Of a DNA stretch of 36,992 nucleotides, positions 24,001-30,212 are shown one piece after another. A program made the translations under genes and the position numbers. How positions within the stretch are numbered: position 1 is the first letter of the stretch; each line of letters starts with the position of its first letter. This DNA is from an uncultured Bacteroidales bacterium (GTDB lineage Bacteria > Bacteroidota > Bacteroidia > Bacteroidales > UBA932). The DNA lies in the NCBI GenBank assembly GCA_905234775.1, contig CAJOJC010000004.1, positions 1 through 36,992 on the forward strand. Direction: 5' to 3'. The notes beneath the pieces were generated by a model. It was not told the DNA's origin. It did not search any database and was given only the letters and a program-made list of their open reading frames with translations.

Positions 24001-25328
24001 ATTCCGAATGATGCCAGCCCGAGGTTTTCTCCCCAGTCTTTATTTTTGCGGAACTTGAATTCATCGGAATCCGTAAGGGTAACTCCGCACACTACGTGCC
24101 ACTTCCCGTCGGTCTTCATCTCCAGATCACGAGTCCATTCATCGCCGTTCATGGTCCCGATTATGCTCCAAGGACTAGGCTGGTTGAAAACAGTGATTTC
24201 TTCTCCTCCCAAGAAAGTCACCACGCATTCTCGGATATCATAGTCGGGATTTGCCTCCACCTCGAAGTCATAAGTCACCTTCTCCAGCGACTTTGTCGTA
24301 ATCTGGCGTACCCAAGGCTCCGAAATCTGTACATCAAGCTCTACGTTAGTTGTCGCATCAATGCTGATCAGGCCGCCGTCCGCCCCCATCTCATACAGAG
24401 GCTGGGCAACGACAATCGCGTCTTTTTGCATCTGCGTCACCGTCACTGTCGCTTCCAGCCCGTTCGCCGCATTTTTAAACACGATCCTGCCCTCGCGTGA
24501 ATCGGTCGACTCGTTGGGCGCGGCCTCGAAGGTGTAGCTATGGGTGCTCATGGCCTTGGTCTCGACCTCGCTCAGCCACTCCGCTCCGGCGGCAATCGCC
24601 ATCGTGACATCCACGTTCGTGTTCACGTCGACCGTGAAGCTGCCGCCGCCGCTTGCGACCGACACGCTCTCGGATGACAGGACGATCGACGGGCTGCCGG
24701 CCTCCTGATAAACGGTGACCGTCTCTGTCCCAAGGCTGCTCGTGACGGTTACCGTCCCTTCGCGCTTGCGGGTGTCGTCGTTCGGGTCCACGATGAAGGT
24801 GGTCGTTTTCGTCGTGAGCGCTTTAGTCGTCTGCTGCCGTATCCAGCCTACGCTGACATTGAAGCTGTAATCGATATTCGACTTGACTTCAATGGTGAAA
24901 GTGCCGCCCTCGGCGTCGAACTGGGTTTTGGATGGCGTCTGAGTGAGCGCGTCTTTCTGCTTCTGAGTAATCGTGACGGAGGTCGAGGCTGTCCCGCACT
25001 TGATTCGCAGGGTAGCGCTTCGCTCGTCCGGCGTTTCGTTCGGATCCACGCTCACGGTCACCGTCGCGCTCCCGGCCGAGCCACTCGACGGATTTATCCC
25101 TATCCACGACGCTCTGTCGTTGGACGGTTCGACCGTCCAGTCCGCGCTGGCCGTGAAACTGATGTTCACGCTTCCGCCCTCGGGACCCACGGTCGCCTTG
25201 GAGCCGGAAGCAAGTTTGATTTCGCCCTTTGACTGCGGTTTGTCGGGGACGGCGGGTTCCGGGCCGCACGACGCCGCGGCAAAAGACAGTAATGCCAATA
25301 AAGAAAGAAGCTTGAAAGATGTCTTCAT
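21030..25328 (-). CDS. Large surface lipoprotein: BACON repeats, LRRs and M64-type metallopeptidase
   Basis: 1432 aa, lipobox Cys21. Four BACON-like domains (about 36-122, 127-209, 212-301, 304-383) lead to a SusE/SusF-like beta domain (about 385-485) and a fifth BACON-like domain (about 495-598). An EF-hand-type loop (618-629, Asp-x-Asp-x-Asn-x-Glu) follows, then leucine-rich repeats (about 640-830), a second EF-hand-type loop (886-897) and more LRRs (about 915-1012). The peptidase M64 (IgA peptidase) domain spans about 1055-1385, with zinc motif HETLGH at 1244-1249 followed by Gly-Lys-Leu-Ala-Asp-Glu-Tyr. The enzyme is probably surface-exposed and active; BACON and LRR parts would bind glycan or protein. 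The start is 4 nt after the TM-HTH stop, so both come from the promoter at 25698-25728. Base composition changes within the gene. Confidence 0.85.
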   Translation of the reverse strand: MKTSFKLLSLLALLSFAAASCGPEPAVPDKPQSKGEIKLASGSKATVGPEGGSVNISFTASADWTVEPSNDRASWIGINPSSGSAGSATVTVSVDPNETPDERSATLRIKCGTASTSVTITQKQKDALTQTPSKTQFDAEGGTFTIEVKSNIDYSFNVSVGWIRQQTTKALTTKTTTFIVDPNDDTRKREGTVTVTSSLGTETVTVYQEAGSPSIVLSSESVSVASGGGSFTVDVNTNVDVTMAIAAGAEWLSEVETKAMSTHSYTFEAAPNESTDSREGRIVFKNAANGLEATVTVTQMQKDAIVVAQPLYEMGADGGLISIDATTNVELDVQISEPWVRQITTKSLEKVTYDFEVEANPDYDIRECVVTFLGGEEITVFNQPSPWSIIGTMNGDEWTRDLEMKTDGKWHVVCGVTLTDSDEFKFRKNKDWGENLGLASFGITLPANVNANLVQDGANIKMVAGTYDFYLSPEKSQVYILTAGTPFTFDGYTYTGGRLSQKVTIRQDGADGFLPDFKDQYTVSSLSQKLELRSRSSVEVLAESKCDWISVVSTKTLSNRPVTLQIAENASSTGRTGEVVISAPTLGLSRTVTITQKGAGEMYIPDAAFYTWLLGQFDEDGNGELSKAECDKVNVIEMTLNEIPEIKSVNGLEYFPNLEYLRFYWTAQGGGADIEEIDLSGNPKLKQISLNSLPKLKSLTVDAPDLSDINIRGCPALTGIDLSRFKKLWYLSLSDCPWLTELDCSIHKNLYYLSVESCEALTKIVVTSLKLHNLYIGYCKSLPYSGIILPQESFDLAYLNIDTIASVPEEFDFSMCPGIKQISISSVSDYWQVKTIWLMTGITPPELYGFARNAEVRYKGENLLTPIEFESKPFKDLILQYNRYWDVNEDGELSSYELSKIDYLLLFSDYYTLKETITTLEDIGHLKNLEHFGLLGFGNKVTAPIPESLKTLTKLESFNIDDCRVQGTLPEWIAEMPSLTELSLFNCYPLGGPIPGKLLVSETLTYLEIRGCSFTGCTVVVPKDSFLDYDSKYYHPNGFFRLTPQRELVKRETQEGGDYVYDLPNILYKSDADGTGAIHPNGEAVLYHAATKGPGLDLIITGDGFSAENNTVGGTMETYLTASAEQFLHQDPYDKLAEYYNVWLVYAHSRTEGTGVQSDMCTIFGTRHTDPGGASNVTGHHSNILEFVSSAIGKDCGNAVIAVIMNSSTYGGTCYWSYNSYDRWNYSIAYTSAAPSDFLPTFVHETLGHGIGKLADEYEADYANPGSKPSSYPFWATAGLDANVDNVADPAQIRWHNFLSDPRYAGEGLGVFEGANYANNGWYRPSENSVMRLQLAPNGDRFNAPSREAIYQRTMFWVGGESVWSAYSDWASYVAATYNYEEFVAFDKAPSPYASGSVVKKTRQTPKKMVLHDGRVVERQLPPRTPPVIVKQ

Positions 25329-25332
25329 AAAA

Positions 25333-25686
25333 TCAGAACGGGAGATGAAATTCGTTGGGGAATTTCTTTTTGATACGATATTTCATAGTGTACACGCTGG
25401 ACTGCTCCACGTGCATCAATTCTGCTATTTCTTCGGTTGTCTTCCCCTCCAGAAAGAGGGTAAAGAATTTCTTTTCGGTCACTGACAGGGGCCTTCTCGC
25501 CGCAAGAAGCAGTTCCTTTTCGCGGGATGTCTCTTCAAGATTGTTACACAGATTGGTATTCAAGGCTTCAAGCAGCCCTATACAGCGCCGAAAATGCAGA
25601 GTGGCTAAAACAAGAAGGACTATACCAACGACTACGCCGATGGATAGGATGATTATTATGATGCCTTCGACTTTCAAAATCTGCAA
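25333..25686 (-). CDS. Small membrane-anchored LuxR-type HTH protein
   Basis: 117 aa from TTG 25686. The frame opens at TTG 25716, but the promoter at 25698-25728 would place transcription start near 25691, so TTG 25686 or TTG 25677 is more likely; no ATG or GTG is available. One membrane helix (Ile/Val/Leu-rich) is followed by a basic edge, a short helical linker and a C-terminal LuxR-type HTH. Its last 25 residues are nearly the same as those of the fusion protein upstream, including SVYTMKYRIKKKFP. There is no periplasmic domain. It may act with the larger regulator by heterodimer formation or compete for its sites. A degenerate copy is possible, but the intact frame and promoter argue against this. 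Confidence 0.7.
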   Translation of the reverse strand: MQILKVEGIIIIILSIGVVVGIVLLVLATLHFRRCIGLLEALNTNLCNNLEETSREKELLLAARRPLSVTEKKFFTLFLEGKTTEEIAELMHVEQSSVYTMKYRIKKKFPNEFHLPF

Positions 25687-25697
25687 TTTGCGTATTG

Positions 25698-25728
25698 CAA
25701 ATCTATGAAAGGTCAAAAGGCAGTCAAA
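25698..25728 (-). promoter_or_regulatory. Consensus promoter of the TM-HTH/M64 operon
   Basis: On the minus strand TTTG (25725-25728), exactly 19 nt, then TAGATTTG (25698-25705) is a full match to the Bacteroidota consensus. It faces the small HTH gene and the M64 gene. Repeated TAGACAA/TTGTCTA sites lie immediately upstream. Confidence 0.75.
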
Positions 25729-25777
25729 TAGACAATTCTAGACAAATGATGTCAAGAAATAGAAAGAATTGTCTAGA
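25729..25777 (-). promoter_or_regulatory. Putative operator: repeated TAGACAA/TTGTCTA sites
   Basis: TAGACAA occurs at 25729-25735 and 25739-25745, exactly 10 bp apart, and inverted as TTGTCTA at 25769-25775. Longer inverted pairs are AGACAATTCT (25730-25739) with AGAATTGTCT (25765-25774), and TCTAGACAA (25737-25745) with TTGTCTAGA (25769-25777). The block abuts the -33 box, where an activator would touch RNA polymerase. Binding by the neighbouring HTH proteins is inferred. Confidence 0.55.
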
Positions 25778-25783
25778 TTTCAG

Positions 25784-28309
25784 CTAGAAAGGCAGAGGGA
25801 AGCCCTCGGGGAACTTCTTTTTAATACGATACTTCATCGTATAGACGCTCGCGGGCTCAACGTGCATAGCCTCGGCGATCTTCTCGGTCGATTTGCCGGA
25901 CATAAACAGAAGTATGTATCTCCGTTCCACGGCTGAAAGGGGAATCTGCGCTGACGAGAAAACCTTTTTGGCTGCCTCCGGGGAGACCGTCTCCGTAAGG
26001 GCGCGTATGTCCGCATCCGTTTCCACCAAAGCCTCGACGGCTGCAGTGTAACGGCTCTCTTCCCTGCTGCGGATAAGCAGCCTGTAGTAAAGAACCAGGG
26101 CCAGCAGGAGCAAAGACAGGATAGCCAGCGAGGCCGTCCAGCCTATCACCCTCGCCAGGCGCGTCTCCACCTTGGCTACGTCGTATTTTGCCTCAACCTC
26201 TCTCACGGCTGCATTGCGCTGGGCGCTGAAACGGACGGCGTCGTTCTCGGCCTTGAGCCGCTCATATTCCAGAGCCTTCTCATAATCGCCTATTGATGAA
26301 TACACCTCCACGAAAAAGCCGTAGGCCTCTCCCCTTTCGGTGATAACGGTGTTCGGACTTGCGGCTTCTACGCTGTCCACCAAGGCAAGGACTTCATTCA
26401 TCTCAGCGATTGCCTCATCAACATGGCCGTCGTAATAAAGGAGCCATGCCCTCAGATCCCTGATAGAGACATCGATCTGCTGATGTTCAAAAGGCTTAAG
26501 ATAGAGGGTCTCACGGTTAGCCTTGTCTGCCAGAACCAGGTATTTATCGATAGAATCGCGAACCGGAGGGTCGCAGTAAAGATCGTAGCAGACGGCTACA
26601 TTGTAGTAATTCCAGGCAGGGACTATTGCCTGCTGCTGATAATCCCTTTGGGTCATCCTCTCCTGATAGCGGATAGCTTCCCTCAGCGCCTGAAACATCG
26701 CGTCGCGGGTGGCCTCCGAACCATCCTTCTCGTACAAGGAGGCATAATATGTCCCAAGTACCGAGTAATAACTATACCCCGCCCCGATATTTTCCGGATG
26801 CTCTTTCGACAGGCGCTCCATTCGGTCCAGAAGGCGGCGCATCCCAAGGGTATCACGCTGATCCAGATAGTTGGTGGACATCTCGTAAAGGGCGCAGGCC
26901 TCGAGGGCGTATTCCCCTTTCGCGTGACATTCGTCGGCCAGCTTCAGAAACATTGCATGGGCCTTCTCCGGAGATTCTTTCAGCGCTATCAGATGTATTC
27001 GGTTCCGGAGCGCTTTAAAATCCGGGGATATCGCCTCGTGGAACACCTCCCACAGCGCAGGGTCCTTTCGCAGGGCGTCGACCGGGAAGAAGGAGACGCC
27101 GTCGGCGTTCTCATAGAGGAATTCGAAGGCCTCTTCGATCGGGCAGCCGGCGGAGATTGAGCCGTAGACGATGTTGTCCGGGCCGACGAGACGGCGCGCG
27201 CGGGCGAGATCGAACTCCATGGACTCGGGATCGTCGGGGCCATAAACACGCGGCCGATAGGTTCCCAACTCGAAATAATCTACGAGGTCCGCGATGCCCG
27301 TGGACGCGTAGTCTTCGGCCGCCCAGGGGTAGTCCATCGGCTCAGTGGTCGAAGGTGAACACCAGTTCTGGCCGGTCGAATAGAGGGCGTGCCACCATCC
27401 GGCGCCCCAGTAGCGGAGGGCCGTTCGGGGCGAGACCCGGTCCACGATCTCCCTCACCTCGCGGACGTAGCCCTGAATCACCGACGCGCGCCACTTGATC
27501 CACTGCTTGTACAGCGGCCCCGGCACGATATCGTTCGGGTCGTCGGATGCGAAGGTAAAAATGTCCGTCGGCCATGCAGCGACCTCACGGCCGAGCCACT
27601 GCTCGAAGGCGCGGCGGGAGTAGTCGGAGAAATCGCAGTTGATGTTGTTGTAGCGGCAGTAGTCCAGCTGGAAGCCGTCGGGCTTGTATTTCGCGAGCAG
27701 CTCTTCGATGTAGCCGAGCACGAACTCGTGGACCTTGGGGTGCGACGGGTTCATGAAGCAGAAAACGCCCGGCCTGCGGTCTTCGCGTATGTCGCGCAGC
27801 CCGTCGGGGAGATATTCCACGCAGAACCAGCCGTCCTTCGAAGGGTCACGGAAGGCGGGGCCATCGCCCAGCTGCCAGGCGCCCATCGGGAAGACGGCGC
27901 AGGTCAGCGAGACCTTGAGCCCGCGCCGACGCCCCTCGCGCAGGAAGACGCCGGCGTAGTCCCAGTCTTCGTGGGCCCCGGGGCGCGTCTTCATCGTCCG
28001 CATCGGTTCGAGGTAGGAGCTTTCGAACTCGCAATAGCCCACGACCGGCTTCACGTCTACCTTGATCGAGTTGAAGCCCGCCCATGCGATCGTATCCAGC
28101 AATCCGCAAACAGCCTCGGGGGTCGGGTAACGGTCCCATAGCCCATCGGCCGGGATAGAGACGACGATCTCCTTCTGCGCGACCGGCCGACACGACGTCA
28201 GCGCCCCGACTAGTGCCGGGGCGAAGATCATCGTAAGTATTAGAAGATGCTTTTTCAGATTAGTCGAACTGACTCCAGTCGATAGTTCTCTCGTCCTGGA
28301 TTTCAGCAT
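25784..28309 (-). CDS. One-piece transmembrane regulator: GHL10 glycosidase-like domain, TPRs, TM helix, LuxR-type HTH
   Basis: 841 aa. A signal with lipobox LTSC (Cys40) precedes a GHL10-like domain (about 48-430) that shares LDYCRY (215-220), GPLYKQW (264-270), GQNW (313-316) and Asp-Pro-Glu-Ser-Met-Glu with the two PUL enzymes. Helical TPR-like repeats (about 440-690) and a charged coil (690-720) lead to a single TM helix (721-743) with Arg-rich cytoplasmic edge, then a linker and a LuxR-type HTH (about 790-835). TPR-TM-HTH regulators are common in Bacteroidota; a glycosidase-like N-terminus on one is, to my knowledge, unusual. The LDYCRY Asp is kept, so the domain may bind or even cut its ligand. 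The ATG at 28309 overlaps the upstream gene by 50 bp and gives a long n-region; a CTG at 28258 is an alternative. The GHL10 part is much more GC-rich than most of the TPR part. Confidence 0.85.
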   Translation of the reverse strand: MLKSRTRELSTGVSSTNLKKHLLILTMIFAPALVGALTSCRPVAQKEIVVSIPADGLWDRYPTPEAVCGLLDTIAWAGFNSIKVDVKPVVGYCEFESSYLEPMRTMKTRPGAHEDWDYAGVFLREGRRRGLKVSLTCAVFPMGAWQLGDGPAFRDPSKDGWFCVEYLPDGLRDIREDRRPGVFCFMNPSHPKVHEFVLGYIEELLAKYKPDGFQLDYCRYNNINCDFSDYSRRAFEQWLGREVAAWPTDIFTFASDDPNDIVPGPLYKQWIKWRASVIQGYVREVREIVDRVSPRTALRYWGAGWWHALYSTGQNWCSPSTTEPMDYPWAAEDYASTGIADLVDYFELGTYRPRVYGPDDPESMEFDLARARRLVGPDNIVYGSISAGCPIEEAFEFLYENADGVSFFPVDALRKDPALWEVFHEAISPDFKALRNRIHLIALKESPEKAHAMFLKLADECHAKGEYALEACALYEMSTNYLDQRDTLGMRRLLDRMERLSKEHPENIGAGYSYYSVLGTYYASLYEKDGSEATRDAMFQALREAIRYQERMTQRDYQQQAIVPAWNYYNVAVCYDLYCDPPVRDSIDKYLVLADKANRETLYLKPFEHQQIDVSIRDLRAWLLYYDGHVDEAIAEMNEVLALVDSVEAASPNTVITERGEAYGFFVEVYSSIGDYEKALEYERLKAENDAVRFSAQRNAAVREVEAKYDVAKVETRLARVIGWTASLAILSLLLLALVLYYRLLIRSREESRYTAAVEALVETDADIRALTETVSPEAAKKVFSSAQIPLSAVERRYILLFMSGKSTEKIAEAMHVEPASVYTMKYRIKKKFPEGFPLPF

Positions 28310-28757
28310 TGAGGTAGAAACGACTTCCTCCCTGATCGATGCAATCTACTATCAGGATGAAGGTGTCGTTTTTCGTCTTCTTTACAGACTGGGTTCCTGA
28401 CTTGAAGTTAGATGCCTGATAGTAGCCACCCCTAAGGAAGTTGAATCCGCTTGAATAAATAGGATCTTCCTTGGCGACATCAACCTTAACATCCTTACCG
28501 CGATAGATAAGCTCGCCATAGCCGTGGATGTTGTCGGGCTCTTCTTCCGGACCGAAGTCTTTTGTGTCCATATCAACATTGTAGACACCATCCTCAATCT
28601 CGAAATACATAGCGAACTTAAGCGGATAGGTCTGACCATTGATGATCAGGATGTTCTCTACTTTGTCCTCTCCGCCCTCAGGAGGAGTACACGACGAACT
28701 CATAAAGAGAGCGACGGCGGCCAGGACGGCCAGTGCAAACAGTTTCAACAGTTTCAT
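28260..28757 (-). CDS. Small lipoprotein of unknown function
   Basis: 165 aa with a clear lipoprotein signal (Met-Lys-Leu-Leu-Lys, hydrophobic core, Ser-Ser-Ser-Cys23). The mature part is beta-rich and acidic, with a Asn-Gly-Gln-Thr-Tyr-Pro-Leu strand that resembles other Bacteroidota periplasmic beta-sandwich lipoproteins. No family is recognised. It is second of three genes behind the promoter at 29048-29079 and its end overlaps the annotated start of the GHL10-HTH gene, so it may be a partner or ligand-presenting protein of that receptor (context only). Confidence 0.65.
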   Translation of the reverse strand: MKLLKLFALAVLAAVALFMSSSCTPPEGGEDKVENILIINGQTYPLKFAMYFEIEDGVYNVDMDTKDFGPEEEPDNIHGYGELIYRGKDVKVDVAKEDPIYSSGFNFLRGGYYQASNFKSGTQSVKKTKNDTFILIVDCIDQGGSRFYLNAEIQDERTIDWSQFD

Positions 28758-28772
28758 ATGATCGATATTTGG

Positions 28773-29024
28773 TTAGTCTCCGTAGGGATTAGCCTCGTCC
28801 CACTCCTGCAGGACATAGCCGTGTTTATTGACACAGTGATCGTGAATCCAGGTCTTCTGCTCTTCGGGGAGATTATTCCACCAGATAGTACAAGCCGGAT
28901 ACAGATATTCATTTTCCGCGGGTTCTTTCTCGCCTGCATACTTCTTAAGACCTTTCTTTGCGACGCGCTCTTTCTGCGCCACTGAAAGTGATGTCCACCA
29001 AAGATTCAAATCGTCGTGTTTCAT
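28773..29024 (-). CDS. 83-aa cytoplasmic protein with two WWxxLxxxQK repeats
   Basis: No signal peptide or membrane helix. The motif Trp-Trp-x-x-Leu-x-x-x-Gln-Lys occurs at residues 9-18 and again at 48-57, which points to an internal duplication of about 39 residues. Each copy is followed by a charged or His-rich helix. I do not recognise the function. It is the first gene of the operon that encodes the small lipoprotein and the GHL10-HTH regulator, 15 nt before the former, and has a good promoter. Its conservation would be needed to tell adaptor from DNA- or RNA-binding roles. Confidence 0.65.
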   Translation of the reverse strand: MKHDDLNLWWTSLSVAQKERVAKKGLKKYAGEKEPAENEYLYPACTIWWNNLPEEQKTWIHDHCVNKHGYVLQEWDEANPYGD

Positions 29025-29047
29025 CGTTATTAGACTTTATTAGTTCC

Positions 29048-29079
29048 CAAATGTAAGCATTTTAGTCTATAGTGCCAAT
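29048..29079 (-). promoter_or_regulatory. Promoter of the 83-aa/lipoprotein/GHL10-HTH operon
   Basis: On the minus strand ATTG (29076-29079), 20 nt, then TACATTTG (29048-29055), the latter an exact -7 match. The -33 lies inside the 3' end of aroC. AGTCTA (29064-29069) and TAGACT (29031-29036) form an inverted pair around the -7 box; they share only TAGAC with the 25729-25777 sites. Confidence 0.6.
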
Positions 29080-30035
29080 AGGTCTTCCAAAACGATCGCG
29101 GCCACAGCCTCGACAATCACCGGGCATCGGCGGGCGAAGCACACATCGTGGCGACCGCGGATTTCGAGCGTCTCCTCCGATTCGGTCTCATAGTTCCACG
29201 TCCGCTGGGCGCGGGCAATCGAGGACGTCGGCTTGAAGGCGACGCGAAATACGAGAGGCGCACCATTGGTAAGGCCGCCGTTCACCCCGCCCGCGCCATT
29301 CTTCACCGGACCTTCCGGCCCGAACGGGTCGTTGTGCTCGGAACCCCTCATCGCCGCGGCTTTGAATCCATCGCCGAATTCGATTCCACGAACACCGGGG
29401 ATCGCAAAAACGGCATGGGAGACCATCGACTCTACGCTATCCCAGAACGGCTCGCCTACTCCTATCGGAAGATTCGTCACCCGACACTCGACGACTCCAC
29501 CCAGGGAATCGCCTTCCTTCGCAGCTTCAGCAATAAGTCCAGCCCATTCGTCAGGGTCTTCAGAGCCGCCCAGAGCCACCAACTGTGACGAAAATTCTAT
29601 CCCATCAAGAAGTTCTTTCGCCACCACTCCCGCTGCAACGACCGGGAGGGTGAGCCTTCCGGCGAAGTGGCCGCCGCCACGCGGATCGTTTGCGCCGTCA
29701 AACCTGACGGCAGCAACAAAGTCCGCGTGGCCAGGCCGCGGCGTTGCCGCGAACTGCGCATAATCTTCCGGACGGGTGTTCGCATTCTCGAAAACTATCG
29801 TCAACGGGGCGCCCGTCGTGTGGCCTTCAAACACGCCGCTCAAAAACCGAGGCTTGTCCGCCTCCTTTCGGGCGGTCGTCCCAGCCTCTCCCGGAGCCCT
29901 CCTTGCAATATCCTCCGCGAAATCCTCTTCGCAGAGCTCAATTCCTGCCGGCACTCCGTCCAACACGACTCCAACAACCGGTCCGTGGGACTCCCCGAAC
30001 ACCGTCACTCTGAAATTATGTCCAAAACTGTTCAT
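29067..30035 (-). CDS. aroC: Chorismate synthase
   Basis: 322 aa, at the short end of the family (often 350-360). It converts EPSP to chorismate using reduced FMN. Visible motifs are the N-terminal FGESHG, PRPGHAD, RGGGHFAGRLT and the C-terminal GRHDVCFARRCPVIVEA. The GGGHFAGRLT form, rather than the GGGRSSARET form, is the variant I associate with clostridial-type enzymes. It stands apart from aroB/aroD-aroA. The palindromic element at 30058-30200 lies upstream, and the promoter of the next operon is inside its 3' end. Confidence 0.95.
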   Translation of the reverse strand: MNSFGHNFRVTVFGESHGPVVGVVLDGVPAGIELCEEDFAEDIARRAPGEAGTTARKEADKPRFLSGVFEGHTTGAPLTIVFENANTRPEDYAQFAATPRPGHADFVAAVRFDGANDPRGGGHFAGRLTLPVVAAGVVAKELLDGIEFSSQLVALGGSEDPDEWAGLIAEAAKEGDSLGGVVECRVTNLPIGVGEPFWDSVESMVSHAVFAIPGVRGIEFGDGFKAAAMRGSEHNDPFGPEGPVKNGAGGVNGGLTNGAPLVFRVAFKPTSSIARAQRTWNYETESEETLEIRGRHDVCFARRCPVIVEAVAAIVLEDLLAL

Positions 30036-30057
30036 TACTTAATAATAATAGCGGAGC

Positions 30058-30200
30058 GGCTGTTCACCCTGAGAGGCCTGTCCACCCCCGGACAGGGGCA
30101 GGGGGTAGGCGTCCGTCCTAGACAAGTTATCGCGAAGCGATGACGAAGGATAGGATGGAAGGGGCCGGAAGGAGCTGAAGTCCTCGAAGGGTGAATAGCC
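30058..30200. repeat. Second multi-arm palindromic element, between HAD phosphatase and aroC
   Basis: GGCTGTTCACCCT (30058-30070) pairs with AGGGTGAATAGCC (30188-30200), 12 of 13 plus one G-T. Inside are CTGTCC-ACCCCC-GGACAG (30078-30095), TTATCGC-GAA-GCGATGA (30127-30143, one G-T) and a stem of CCGTCCTA with TAGGATGG around it. Layout resembles the 2931-3061 element (one outer stem, inner GAA-loop hairpin), though the primary sequence differs. It may be a structured 3' end, an aroC leader or a mobile repeat. Confidence 0.6.
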
Positions 30201-30212
30201 GTCCGCATACTG

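Noticed and set aside
25333..25716. The small HTH gene as a plain pseudogene
   Set aside because: It has an intact frame, a complete HTH, a TM helix and a full-consensus promoter, so decay is not the best reading, though it cannot be excluded.
30119..30125. Another TAGACAA site, upstream of aroC
   Set aside because: A 7-mer is expected several times by chance in 37 kb, it is alone, and it lies inside a stem of the palindromic element.
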